A stretch of 36,941 nucleotides of DNA from an uncultured bacterium (lineage in GTDB: Bacteria > Bacteroidota > Bacteroidia > Chitinophagales > Chitinophagaceae): NCBI GenBank assembly GCA_903959965.1, contig CAJBZC010000055.1, positions 1 through 36,941 of the forward strand. The letters are read 5' to 3'. Positions 7,940 through 16,391 of the stretch are shown one piece after another. Made by a program: the position numbers and the translations under genes. The first letter of the stretch is position 1; each line of letters starts with the position of its first letter. The notes beneath the pieces were generated by a model, which saw only the letters and a list, made by a program, of their open reading frames with translations, was not told where the DNA came from and ran no database searches.

Positions 7940-8739
7940 GACTGGCCATCATGACTCCCCGGCGCCCACAGTCGGAGATGTTGATCCGTCGGCTGGGTCA
8001 GGTTGGTTTGGCTCCTACCCTCGTGTTATATCATCAGAAGCAGGATGTTACGGGACTCGGAAGATGGAAGAAGTGGGTGAAGGATACGGTCAGGTCGATC
8101 CTTTTTTTCAACAGTATTTTGGAGCGTGTTCGCAGGGTTCGTTTGTCCAATGAGCGGGCTTCCAGCCTGTTTCTGGATCAATTTGCATTAAGGCATTCCC
8201 TGGATCGGGACCAAGAACTGCCGAAAGCAGTTCACGAGATCAGTCGTGTCAATGCTGAGGAGACGGCCAATCTGTTGCGCGCGCATGACATTGACATTCT
8301 CTTCATCTGGGGTGTGCCCATTATAAGACCCAATATCATTGCTTCGGTGCGCAGGATGGTGATCAATGCACATTCTTCCATTTTACCGGAATACAGGGGA
8401 GCCAAGTCCGAATTCTGGCAATGTTATCATCAGGATTTCAAGCATGCCGGCGTCACATTGCATCAGGTTGATGTGGGAGTGGATACGGGAGATATTCTGA
8501 TGCAGGTTAAGGCCGATCCCGCGGATTGCGTAAATCCTGAGCGATTGAGGGTTTCGAATGCCATCCGGGTCATTGAGGGCTTGCCGGTGTTACTGGAGAC
8601 AGTCATATCCGGTTCTTATCGCCGCACATCACAAGCTGATCTTTCCAGCTCCAGGACACCCACATATCGCATGAAGGATGTCGGGATTCATCATTACAGC
8701 AGGGTTTATCTGGGCATAGATGTGGAGGCTGGTCGGTGA
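7936..8739 (+). CDS. Formyltransferase of the Formyl_trans_N fold, probably sugar N-formyltransferase
   Basis: A 267-residue protein with the catalytic triad of 10-formyl-THF-dependent formyltransferases: Asn144 and His146 in INAHSSILPEYRGAKSEFW, and Asp183 in GVDTGDIL. It lacks the C-terminal tRNA-binding domain of methionyl-tRNA formyltransferase. The N-terminal 60-100 residues are basic and divergent from that enzyme. The family members that fit are sugar N-formyltransferases (formylating amino-deoxysugars) and related enzymes. Its ATG overlaps the stop of the upstream deacetylase-like gene, so the pair is translationally coupled. One reading is that the first enzyme frees an amine and this one formylates it; that is inference. 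No glycosyltransferases lie nearby. Confidence 0.8.
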   Translation: MRLAIMTPRRPQSEMLIRRLGQVGLAPTLVLYHQKQDVTGLGRWKKWVKDTVRSILFFNSILERVRRVRLSNERASSLFLDQFALRHSLDRDQELPKAVHEISRVNAEETANLLRAHDIDILFIWGVPIIRPNIIASVRRMVINAHSSILPEYRGAKSEFWQCYHQDFKHAGVTLHQVDVGVDTGDILMQVKADPADCVNPERLRVSNAIRVIEGLPVLLETVISGSYRRTSQADLSSSRTPTYRMKDVGIHHYSRVYLGIDVEAGR

Positions 8740-8771
8740 ACCATCCTGAATGACCGATTGTAGTTTGATGT

Positions 8772-9140
8772 ATGAAAACAGTCTATCATCTGACGCAATG
8801 TGGAACTTGTCAGCGCATCATCCGTGATCTGAAACTGGTGGAACGCGGCTTTGAATTAAGAGATATCAAGTTGCAGCCGATACAGCCTGCCGAATTGGAT
8901 CAATTCCGCGAGAAGACGGGCAGTTATGATTCCCTGTTCAGCAGGCGCGCCATCAAATACAAGACCCTGGGATTGAAGAATCAAATTCTTAAGGACGAGG
9001 ATCTGCGCGCGCTGATCCTGGAGGATTATACTTTTCTAAAACGTCCGGTGATCATCATCGGTGATGAGGTTTTCGCGGGCAATGAGCAGAAGACCCTGGA
9101 ACGTATTGCTGTCCGCTTGCAGTCCAAGGAGTCAGCATAA
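8772..9140 (+). CDS. ArsC/Spx-family thioredoxin-fold protein
   Basis: A 122-residue protein with the ArsC-family fold: VYHLTQCGTCQRI (4-16) at the N-terminal active site, LFSRRAIKYK in the middle, and DYTFLKRPVIIIGDEVFAG near the C-terminus. The paired cysteines CGTC (10-13) resemble Spx/MgsR and YffB relatives more than the single catalytic Cys of classical arsenate reductase. No ars genes are nearby, so arsenate reduction is not supported; a redox or regulatory role is possible. The preceding gene ends 32 bases upstream. Its stop codon directly abuts the stop of the convergent helicase gene. Confidence 0.85.
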   Translation: MKTVYHLTQCGTCQRIIRDLKLVERGFELRDIKLQPIQPAELDQFREKTGSYDSLFSRRAIKYKTLGLKNQILKDEDLRALILEDYTFLKRPVIIIGDEVFAGNEQKTLERIAVRLQSKESA

Positions 9141-11621
9141 TCAATCCACGATGCTGATCTTGGCGTAGTTGAGCATGATCTTTTTTTCTCCGTTCAATTC
9201 GAACTGAATGGTGGCGATCGGGTTGTGGGCTGCGCCTTCCATTTTGATTACTTTACCAAATCCGAATTTCTGGTGTTCCACACGTTGACCGACGGCCAGT
9301 TCGCCGGGATCGCTGGCTTTGAAATTGGGGCTGGGCGTATGTTCCACGGGTTTTGACGGCAGCGGTTTAGCGGGTGCATATGATGGTTTCGCCGGGGGTT
9401 CAGGGTATCTGGCATTTCCGGTGTTCGGGCGTTGAGGTTTTTGTCCGTATTCAGGTTTGTTGTTTCCAAATCCGCCTCTCATCCGATCTGAGGGTGATCT
9501 TTGGGCGAAACCGGAGCCCATATTTCTGAGTCCACCGCCTGCGAAGGAACGGTCGAGGTGTTCGTCCGGCAGTTCATCTATGAATCTGCTGGGTTCATTT
9601 TGTACGACCTGTCCGAATTTGTAACGGGTGTTGGCATAGGTGATCCAGAGACGTTTCTTAGCCCTGGTGATCACGACATAGAACAGTCTTCTTTCCTCTT
9701 CAAGTTCTTCCCTTGTATTGATGCTCATGGCATTGGGGAAGAGCATTTCTTCCAGGCCGGCGGCGAATACGCAGGAGAATTCCAGTCCTTTGGCGGCGTG
9801 GATGGTCATGAGTTTGACGGTGTCAGCGTTTTCATCTTTTTCATCCGCATCGGTGAGCAGCGTGATCTGTTGAAGGTAAGCGGCGAGTGTTGCGTTCTGT
9901 ATGCCTCTTTCCAGCGGCATGGGTTCTTTGGGCAGATTGCTGAAGAGGTTTGGTGCTTCATTGCTGCCGAGGGGTTCGTCGTTGAAAGCATCGTTATCCA
10001 GCACAACCCCGTCGATGTCGATCTGTGCGCGATTTTCCTGGTCGTCGACCCATTCCTTGATGGAGTTCAGCAGTTCCTGGATGTTTTCGTAGCGTTGGAC
10101 GCCTTCGGTGCTCTTGTCATTGAAGAGTTCGCGGACGATGTTTGTTTGTTTGCCGATATGCACAGCTACATCGTAGGCATTCCGGGTATCGAGCATGCTG
10201 GCGAAACTCCGGATCATGGTCACGAAGTTTTCGATGACTTCCAGGGTGGACGACCTGAATCCGAATTTAGCGGCCTGGGCGATGACATCCCACATGGAGA
10301 GGTTGTTCTCATTGGCCTGGAGGATGATCTTGTCGACGGTCGTTTTTCCAATGCCGCGCGCGGGATAGTTTATGATCCTTTTCAGGGCTTCTTCATCCTT
10401 AGGATTGATAAGAACCCGTAAGTATGCCACGAAATCCTTGATCTCCTTGCGTTGATAGAAGCTGATGCCACCGTACATCGTGTAGGGGATGCCCATTCGG
10501 CGGAGGGCTTCTTCGAAGGCCCGGCTTTGGGCGTTCGTGCGATAGAGTATAGCGAAATCCCGGTTGAAATAGTGATTTCTCAGTTTTTGCTCCTGGATGG
10601 AGTCTGCAACAAATTTGCCTTCGTCGTTATCGGTCAGTGTACGAACGACTTGTATCTTATCTCCGCCCTGGTTTTCGGTCCAGAGTTCTTTGGGAATCTG
10701 GTTCTTGTTATTGCTGATGACCTGGTTGGCGACCTCCAGGATCTGCTTGGTACTCCGGTAGTTCTGTTCGAGTTTGACGACGTGTACTTCTCCGTAGTCT
10801 TTTTGGAATTGCAGGATATTTTCGATGGTGGCGCCGCGGAAGGAGTAGATGGACTGGGCATCGTCACCAACGACGCATACGTTTTCGTGGGCTGCTCCGA
10901 GGAGTTTGATGATCTCGTATTGGGCGGGGTTGGTATCCTGATACTCGTCGATGAGGATGTATCTGAACTTGTGCTGGTACTTATGCAGGCTGTCCGGGAA
11001 GTTCTTCAGGAGTTCATAGAATTTTAAGAGTAAGTCGTCGAAGTCCATGGCGCCGTTCTTGAAGCATCGCTTTACATAGGCTGCATATATCTGGGCAATG
11101 GCGGGTCTGTTGGCGCGGGTATCTTCCTGTTGCAGGTAGTTGTCTGTGGCGTATTCTTCGGGTCCTATGAGTGCGTTCTTGGCCGAGGATATGCGATTAT
11201 AGACGGCGGCCGGTTTGTAGTGTTTGTCGTCGAGGTTGAGTTCATTGATAACAGTTTTCATGACGCTTTTTGCATCATCCGTATCATAAATGGTGAAGCT
11301 TTGTGGGTAACCGAGTCGTTGTGCCTCGCTTCTGAGGATCCGGGCGAAAACGGAGTGGAAGGTGCCGATGTACAGGTTCCTTGCTTCGTTGTTGCCGAGG
11401 ATATGTTCGACGCGTTCCTTCATCTCCCGGGCAGCCTTGTTTGTGAAGGTCAGGGCCAGAATTCTGAACGAATCGACCCCGTTGGCCATGAGGTGAGCGA
11501 TGCGGGTAGTGAGCACCTTGGTTTTGCCGCTGCCTGCACCGGCAATGATCATGAGGGGGCCTTCCAAGTGAAGGACTGCTTCCCTTTGCTTGTCGTTCAA
11601 ACCCTTCAGGTAGTCTTGCAT
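9141..11621 (-). CDS. pcrA: UvrD/PcrA-type ATP-dependent DNA helicase
   Basis: An 826-residue superfamily 1A helicase that unwinds DNA 3' to 5' in excision repair, mismatch repair and replication-fork clearance. Motifs in order: AGAGSGKTK (27-35, Walker A), ALTFTNKAAREM (56-67), GTFHS (86-90), DEYQD (225-229, Walker B), QNYRST, YRTNAQSR, TIHAAKGLEF and VVITRAKKRL. A low-complexity Pro/Gly-rich linker then leads to a C-terminal domain GQRVEHQKFGFGKVI that matches the Tudor-like end of PcrA, which contacts RNA polymerase. A TAACTTGC sequence just before the ATG may be its -7 box. The stop codon abuts the upstream-strand gene's stop at 9140. Confidence 0.95.
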   Translation of the reverse strand: MQDYLKGLNDKQREAVLHLEGPLMIIAGAGSGKTKVLTTRIAHLMANGVDSFRILALTFTNKAAREMKERVEHILGNNEARNLYIGTFHSVFARILRSEAQRLGYPQSFTIYDTDDAKSVMKTVINELNLDDKHYKPAAVYNRISSAKNALIGPEEYATDNYLQQEDTRANRPAIAQIYAAYVKRCFKNGAMDFDDLLLKFYELLKNFPDSLHKYQHKFRYILIDEYQDTNPAQYEIIKLLGAAHENVCVVGDDAQSIYSFRGATIENILQFQKDYGEVHVVKLEQNYRSTKQILEVANQVISNNKNQIPKELWTENQGGDKIQVVRTLTDNDEGKFVADSIQEQKLRNHYFNRDFAILYRTNAQSRAFEEALRRMGIPYTMYGGISFYQRKEIKDFVAYLRVLINPKDEEALKRIINYPARGIGKTTVDKIILQANENNLSMWDVIAQAAKFGFRSSTLEVIENFVTMIRSFASMLDTRNAYDVAVHIGKQTNIVRELFNDKSTEGVQRYENIQELLNSIKEWVDDQENRAQIDIDGVVLDNDAFNDEPLGSNEAPNLFSNLPKEPMPLERGIQNATLAAYLQQITLLTDADEKDENADTVKLMTIHAAKGLEFSCVFAAGLEEMLFPNAMSINTREELEEERRLFYVVITRAKKRLWITYANTRYKFGQVVQNEPSRFIDELPDEHLDRSFAGGGLRNMGSGFAQRSPSDRMRGGFGNNKPEYGQKPQRPNTGNARYPEPPAKPSYAPAKPLPSKPVEHTPSPNFKASDPGELAVGQRVEHQKFGFGKVIKMEGAAHNPIATIQFELNGEKKIMLNYAKISIVD

Positions 11622-11717
11622 GACCGCAAGTTAGGATGATTGCCTTGCATGCGGGGACATGTGAAAAACAAAAGCCGTTTTGAGTATCGATGGATTTGAA
11701 AAGAATCCGTGTCGTGT

Positions 11718-11754
11718 GGTTTTCAACGGGTTGAACCTGCGAAAACCCTCAACC
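11718..11754. other. Possible H-type pseudoknot between pcrA and the small gene
   Basis: GGTTTTC (11718-11724) pairs with GAAAACC (11741-11747), and GGTTGA (11729-11734), inside that loop, pairs with TCAACC (11749-11754). The interleaved order is that of an H-type pseudoknot, on either strand. It lies 80 bases before the promoter of the next plus-strand gene and 97 bases before the start codon of pcrA. No known riboswitch is recognised. Confidence 0.35.
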
Positions 11755-11831
11755 GGAAGGGATAGACACACTCGTACAATTACGCGTGAAATCGAGTACT
11801 TGTCTTCTTGACCCGCGCCTTGCAACAGGCC

Positions 11832-11839
11832 TATTTTTG
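11832..11839 (+). promoter_or_regulatory. -7 box of the 11857 gene
   Basis: TATTTTTG matches TAnnTTTG exactly and lies 17 bases before the ATG at 11857, putting the transcript start near 11846. A CTTG at 11807-11810 may be a weak -33 element. It supports the small open frame as a real gene. Confidence 0.5.
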
Positions 11840-11856
11840 TTACAAATCCAATCCCC

Positions 11857-12078
11857 ATGAATCTCCTGATGTATGTCGAAGACGAACTCGTCGAATCCGT
11901 ACCATTGGAAAAGGAAATGATCTCCAAACCCGGTTATCTGGGTAATTTCAAGCGCAGGCTTCAGAACAAGCATCGTGAAGTATGTCCAAACGCACCCAAG
12001 CCGCAGTTTTTTGTGGTGAATCCTACCACACAAATCAAACCTGCGGAAATGTTGATTCGTGCGCTTTCGCATCATTAA
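11857..12078 (+). CDS. Small hypothetical protein, 73 residues
   Basis: I recognise no named family. The product is acidic at the N-terminus (YVEDELVESVPLEKE) and basic after (LGNFKRRLQNKHREV). It has no signal peptide or membrane helix and is probably cytoplasmic. A consensus -7 box 17 bases upstream, sensible composition and the lack of any competing frame support it as a gene. It stands alone between the divergent pcrA gene and the DsbD-like pair, which starts 183 bases further on. That 183-base gap holds no gene I can support. Confidence 0.55.
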   Translation: MNLLMYVEDELVESVPLEKEMISKPGYLGNFKRRLQNKHREVCPNAPKPQFFVVNPTTQIKPAEMLIRALSHH

Positions 12079-12261
12079 CAGTTTATTCCCATCGAAAAGG
12101 GTGTCGATCCTCGTCTAAATGTTGTAAGGATATGATGTCGAAAAGCATGAAAGGAGTTGGAACTGATATCTTTTTTCCAAACCTTCAGGACTGTGAGGTG
12201 TTGAAAGTCACATATCTCATCGATTCAAATGACTAATTTTGTTTTAATCAAATGAGGAATC

Positions 12262-12729
12262 ATGATTCGTACACCGCTTTTTAAGTTCTTATTGCTGATG
12301 CCACTGGCTCTTTCTTTGTCTGCTTTGAAAGCCCAGGTGAAAAATCCGGTGAAATGGACACATACGGTCAAGGCGACGGGAGGAGGAAAGTATGTGGTCA
12401 GCATGAAAGCGGTACTGGAGAAGGGTTGGCATATCTATTCTCAGCATACGCCTGATGGGGGGCCGGTTCCCACCACTGTTGAATTCACGAAGAATCCGCT
12501 GGTTACATTTACCGGTACTGTCAAAGAGGTCGGTAAGCTGGAAAATCATTACGAGAAGTTATTTGGGGTCAATGTGAAGCAGTTTTCAAACGAAGTGACT
12601 TTTGTTCAGGACTTGTCCGTCAAAGGCAAGGTCAAGACGAATGTTAGCGGTAGCATTGAATTCATGATGTGTAATGATACCGAATGTCTTCCGCCGGCTA
12701 CCCAGCGTTTTTCGCTGACGCTACAGTGA
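12262..12729 (+). CDS. Stand-alone DsbD N-terminal-domain protein
   Basis: A 155-residue exported protein with a signal peptide (about 1-24, ending LKA-Q) and a beta-sandwich like the periplasmic alpha domain of DsbD: GWHIYSQHTPDGGP (55-68), then FMMCNDTECLPP (134-145). Cys137 and Cys142 are the expected redox pair that passes electrons from the membrane part of DsbD to periplasmic partners. It is followed 19 bases later by the membrane/thioredoxin DsbD-like gene, so they form one operon. The downstream protein has a similar domain without cysteines, so this small protein probably supplies the active alpha domain (inference). Confidence 0.85.
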   Translation: MIRTPLFKFLLLMPLALSLSALKAQVKNPVKWTHTVKATGGGKYVVSMKAVLEKGWHIYSQHTPDGGPVPTTVEFTKNPLVTFTGTVKEVGKLENHYEKLFGVNVKQFSNEVTFVQDLSVKGKVKTNVSGSIEFMMCNDTECLPPATQRFSLTLQ

Positions 12730-12748
12730 ATCCCATCAAAAAATTCTT

Positions 12749-14731
12749 ATGGTTAAAAAAATATTATCCCTGCTGCTTTTTGCAGCGGGGATTTCTGCAC
12801 ATAGTCTGGCGCAGGAAGCACCCGTGGTTGGTTTTCAGAAGGAGCGGCTGAATGATTCCACGGTTCGGTTGTATTTTGATGTGAAGGGATCATCCGGCAC
12901 CCGCATTTATCGATTGCCGGATGGGCAGGATGTTTTGTATTCGGATATCGAGTTCGACAGTTCATCCAGGCCTTATATCACAGGGAAACCATCATCAATG
13001 GTTGCACCATTGCAGGAGCGTGACGAGGCATTGGAGGCGCAGACCTTTTTTCATCAGGATTCCGTGCGTTGGCGTCAGGACGTCAGGATTTCAACTACCG
13101 ACAGTGTGGTATTGAAGGGTGAATTGAGGTTCATGTACAAGCGTGGAGATGAATTTTTGAACGGATCGGAAACCTTTCGTTTCGAGATCGCTCCCGTCGC
13201 AGGTTCCTCTGATGCTTCGCCGATGGGAGACAGATCATTGTGGTGGATCTTCATTGCCGCTTTCGGTGGCGGCCTGTTGGCCTTGTTGACACCCTGTGTG
13301 TATTCCATGATACCCGTTACGGTGAGTTTCTTCACGAAGCGAAGTACAAACAGAACGCAGGGTATCCGGAACGCGATGTTTTATGCCGCTTCGATCATCA
13401 TCATCTTTACGTTGTTGGGTTTTCTCATAACCCTGGTATTCGGTCCGGCGGCTTTGAATAATCTGGCGACGAACTGGATTGCCAACCTGGTGTTTTTTGC
13501 CCTGTTTGTCATCTTCGGTATCTCTTTTCTGGGCGCTTTTGAGATCAACCTGCCATCATCCTGGATGAACAAATCTGATGCTCGTGCCGGCACGACCAGT
13601 TTCGTGGGCATCTTTTTCATGGCGTTGACCCTGGTGCTGGTATCCTTTTCCTGCACCGGTCCTATCATCGGGAACCTGTTGGTGTTGGCCGCCAAGGGAA
13701 GTTATTTGGGACCTCTGGTGGGGATGCTGGGATTTTCCGTCGCTTTGGCACTTCCCTTTGCCTTATTCGCCTTTTTTCCGAGCAAACTGAATATTTTAGG
13801 TAAGGCTGGTGGATGGTTGAATGCTGTGAAGGTTACGTTGGGCTTTCTGGAATTGGCGCTGGCGTTGAAGTTCCTGTCGAATGCCGATCTGGTGAAGGGC
13901 TGGCGCATCCTTGATCGCGAGGTTTTTCTAAGTCTCTGGATTGTGATCTTTGGTCTGCTGGGGTTATATCTGCTCGGTAAGATCAAATTGCATCATGATG
14001 ACGAGCTGCCGAAGAATGATTTCGGCCTTCCTTATTTGACGGTGACCCGACTGATGTTTGCGATACTTACGCTCAGTTTTACCGTGTACATGGTGCCGGG
14101 ATTGTGGGGGGCACCGCTGAAGGGGATCGGGGCGTTTGTACCACCCCTGGGCACTCAGGATTTCATTTCGACGTCGGGAGCCCAGCGATCTGTTTCCGAA
14201 ACCGATCATGATGATACAGGGTCCTCCGGATTACCGAAGCCGGTCAAATATCATGACCGGATGCGGATGTACGAGCCGGAGGTGGTGACAACATACGGGA
14301 TGTCCACGTATTTCGACTACGAAGAGGCCCTGGCCGTGGCGAGGAAGGTGGGAAAGCCTCTGATGATCGATTTCACTGGCATCAATTGTGTGAACTGTCG
14401 TAAGATGGAAGCGGAGGTGTGGAGTGATCCGGAAGTTATGAAGCGTCTGAAGGAGGATTTTGTGATCGTATCACTGTATGTTGATGTACAAAACATTGAT
14501 CTGCCCGAAAAAGAGCATTATTATTCAGAGGCGTTGACCAAGAAGGTTACCACCTTGGGAGACAAGAATGCTGACATGCAGGTCACGAGGTTCCAGGCCA
14601 ACAGCCAGCCATACTACTTCTTTGTCGACGGCGAAGAGAAGCGACTCGTATCGGAGGGATATGGTTATGATCCGAACATAAAGAAGTTCATCCGATTGCT
14701 GGATGATGCCAAGTCGGCCATGCAGCAATAA
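12749..14731 (+). CDS. DsbD-like thiol:disulfide interchange protein
   Basis: A 660-residue protein with a signal peptide (1-21), a periplasmic domain (about 25-150), eight or so transmembrane helices (about 163-480) and a C-terminal thioredoxin domain. The membrane core shows the conserved cysteines Cys183 (LLTPCVYSMIP) and Cys302 (SFSCTGPIIGN). The thioredoxin motif is CVNC (547-550) in FTGINCVNCRKME. It moves electrons from cytoplasmic thioredoxin across the inner membrane for periplasmic disulfide reduction or cytochrome c maturation. The N-terminal domain aligns by eye with the preceding 155-residue protein, but its redox cysteines are replaced (FMYKRGDEFLNG, 128-139). In an operon with that gene; a bidirectional terminator follows. 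Confidence 0.92.
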   Translation: MVKKILSLLLFAAGISAHSLAQEAPVVGFQKERLNDSTVRLYFDVKGSSGTRIYRLPDGQDVLYSDIEFDSSSRPYITGKPSSMVAPLQERDEALEAQTFFHQDSVRWRQDVRISTTDSVVLKGELRFMYKRGDEFLNGSETFRFEIAPVAGSSDASPMGDRSLWWIFIAAFGGGLLALLTPCVYSMIPVTVSFFTKRSTNRTQGIRNAMFYAASIIIIFTLLGFLITLVFGPAALNNLATNWIANLVFFALFVIFGISFLGAFEINLPSSWMNKSDARAGTTSFVGIFFMALTLVLVSFSCTGPIIGNLLVLAAKGSYLGPLVGMLGFSVALALPFALFAFFPSKLNILGKAGGWLNAVKVTLGFLELALALKFLSNADLVKGWRILDREVFLSLWIVIFGLLGLYLLGKIKLHHDDELPKNDFGLPYLTVTRLMFAILTLSFTVYMVPGLWGAPLKGIGAFVPPLGTQDFISTSGAQRSVSETDHDDTGSSGLPKPVKYHDRMRMYEPEVVTTYGMSTYFDYEEALAVARKVGKPLMIDFTGINCVNCRKMEAEVWSDPEVMKRLKEDFVIVSLYVDVQNIDLPEKEHYYSEALTKKVTTLGDKNADMQVTRFQANSQPYYFFVDGEEKRLVSEGYGYDPNIKKFIRLLDDAKSAMQQ

Positions 14732-14743
14732 ACCATTATATCG

Positions 14744-14767
14744 GGCGGGAGGTGATCACTTCCCGCC
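14744..14767. terminator. Bidirectional terminator at the convergent 3' ends of dsbD-like and amidohydrolase genes
   Basis: GGCGGGA (14744-14750) and TCCCGCC (14761-14767) flank GTGATCAC, making a near-perfect 24-base palindrome with one mismatched pair. On the plus strand it is followed by TGTTCTTTTC. It includes the stop codon of the minus-strand gene. Confidence 0.65.
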
Positions 14768-16330
14768 TGTTCTTTTCAGGGTTTGTCCGCTTCGTTGTCC
14801 GGTGTGTTGATTGTTTTCGACCACCGGGATTCCATTTACGATTACGAAGGGTATCCCTTCTGAAAACTGGTGTGGAACATCGAAAGTGGATCTGTCGCTT
14901 ACTTTTTCGGGGTCTAGTATGACGATATCGGCGGCAAATCCTTCTTTCAACAGGCCGCGGTCATTTAATCCGAATTTTTGGGCCGGCAGGGAGGTCATTC
15001 TGCGGATGGCTTCTTCGAAGCCGATGACACCCTGTTCGCGGACGTATCTTCCGAGTACGCGGGCATTGGTGCCATATCCACGAGGGTGGGGCATGCCTTT
15101 GCCGGAGCTCACACCGCCGTCTGCAGCAGGCATATTGAAGGGATATTTCATGAAATAGCGGACGTCATCTTCGTTCATGGTGTGATAGACCATCTGAGCG
15201 TTGCCTTTCATGAGCATGTCGAGGATGGTTTCGGCTTCGAATGCCGGTTTAGGTTTTCGGCCTTTCATTTTGTTGATCTCGCTGATGTTTTTGCCATTGA
15301 CCGTGGTGTCAGGACTATACATGGCTACGACTGCATAACTGTAATTCTTGTTTTTGGACTTTTTCAGAGTATTGGCCATGCCTTGGATGATCTTCTTTTT
15401 CAGGTCATTGTCTCTGATTCTTTTCCGAAGGGAGTCGAGTCCTCCATCGAGCGCCCAGTCCGGGACAGTGACGGCCAGGTTGGTGCTGCTGGCGGTATAT
15501 GGGTATTGATCGATCGTCACATCGAGGCCTTGTTTGCGGGCGTTGATCACCTGATCGAGCGTGGATGTTGACCGTCCCCAGTTTGACCGGCCGGCCACTT
15601 TGAAATGGGAGATCTGAACGGGGATGTCGGCTTCACGTCCGATGGTGAGGGCTTCTTCGATGGCCTCGGTCACTTTGCTGCCTTCGTTGCGCATATGTGT
15701 GGCATAAACTCCACTTTTACGTCCGGCGATACGTGCGAGGGAAACGATTTCTTCGGTTTTAGCATACATGCCGGGCAGGTAGATCAGGCCGGTGGAGAGT
15801 CCTACCGCTCCGTCGTCCATGGCATCTTGCATCAGGGAGTCCATTGTTCGTTGTTCTTCAGCGGTAGGAGCCTTATCGAGGAGTCCCATGCCGAGCCGGC
15901 GAATGGTATTATGGCCGGCCAGGGACGCGACGTTGATGGAAGTGCGCATGCTGTCCAACTTCTGGAAGAAAGTCCCCAGATCGTCGAAAGAATTTCCGCA
16001 GTTGCCGGTCACGACGGTGGTCACTCCGTCGCGGATGTAATTATCGGCGGTAGGCCGATCAAAAATACCTCCTTCGATATGTGCATGTACATCGATGAAA
16101 CCCGGTGTGACGTAAAGATTGCCGGCATCGATGGTTCGTGTGGCGGTATGTGGCAGGTTTTTACCCATGCCAATGATTCGTCCGTTTTTGATGGCGATAT
16201 CGGCACGGTACCAGTTATTGCCTGTACCATCGATGATCCTTCCGTTTTTAATGATGAGGTCGGCGGGTGTTTGGGCTGATGCGGTCAATCCAGCCAGGAG
16301 GCAGGCGAAGAATGTAATTCGGAAGGTCAT
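14756..16330 (-). CDS. Exported D-aminoacylase-type amidohydrolase (N-acyl-D-amino-acid deacylase family)
   Basis: A 524-residue protein with a signal peptide (1-19, ending ASA-Q), so it acts in the periplasm. It has the composite amidohydrolase fold: ADLIIKNGRIIDGTG (23-37) and a metal site HAH (82-84, in GFIDVHAHIEG), then VTGNCGNSF with Cys111 in the position of the bridging metal ligand Cys of D-aminoacylases, YATHMRNEG, and QISHFKVAG. The C-terminal ADIVILDPEKV strand closes the small beta domain. Members hydrolyse N-acyl-D-amino acids or D-amino acid dipeptides, possibly from peptidoglycan. Single-gene unit, convergent with the dsbD-like gene. The substrate cannot be read from sequence. 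Confidence 0.9.
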   Translation of the reverse strand: MTFRITFFACLLAGLTASAQTPADLIIKNGRIIDGTGNNWYRADIAIKNGRIIGMGKNLPHTATRTIDAGNLYVTPGFIDVHAHIEGGIFDRPTADNYIRDGVTTVVTGNCGNSFDDLGTFFQKLDSMRTSINVASLAGHNTIRRLGMGLLDKAPTAEEQRTMDSLMQDAMDDGAVGLSTGLIYLPGMYAKTEEIVSLARIAGRKSGVYATHMRNEGSKVTEAIEEALTIGREADIPVQISHFKVAGRSNWGRSTSTLDQVINARKQGLDVTIDQYPYTASSTNLAVTVPDWALDGGLDSLRKRIRDNDLKKKIIQGMANTLKKSKNKNYSYAVVAMYSPDTTVNGKNISEINKMKGRKPKPAFEAETILDMLMKGNAQMVYHTMNEDDVRYFMKYPFNMPAADGGVSSGKGMPHPRGYGTNARVLGRYVREQGVIGFEEAIRRMTSLPAQKFGLNDRGLLKEGFAADIVILDPEKVSDRSTFDVPHQFSEGIPFVIVNGIPVVENNQHTGQRSGQTLKRTGGK

Positions 16331-16379
16331 GCTTGGGGCTTGTTTCTTAACAAGGAAGATACGAAATCGGAATACATGC

Positions 16380-16387
16380 TAACTTTC
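16380..16387 (+). promoter_or_regulatory. Near-consensus -7 box of the GNAT gene
   Basis: TAACTTTC lies four bases before the ATG at 16392, one base off TAnnTTTG. If used, transcription would begin at or next to the start codon, giving a leaderless mRNA. Confidence 0.4.
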
Positions 16388-16391
16388 GGGC

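Noticed and set aside
9501-10421. 306-codon plus-strand frame inside the pcrA gene
   Set aside because: Antisense to conserved helicase motifs; Val/Phe/Glu/Asp-rich composition typical of a shadow frame.
11982-12236. 84-codon plus-strand frame overlapping the 73-residue gene
   Set aside because: Overlaps a better-supported gene with its own promoter box; Cys/Ser-rich composition and no domain.
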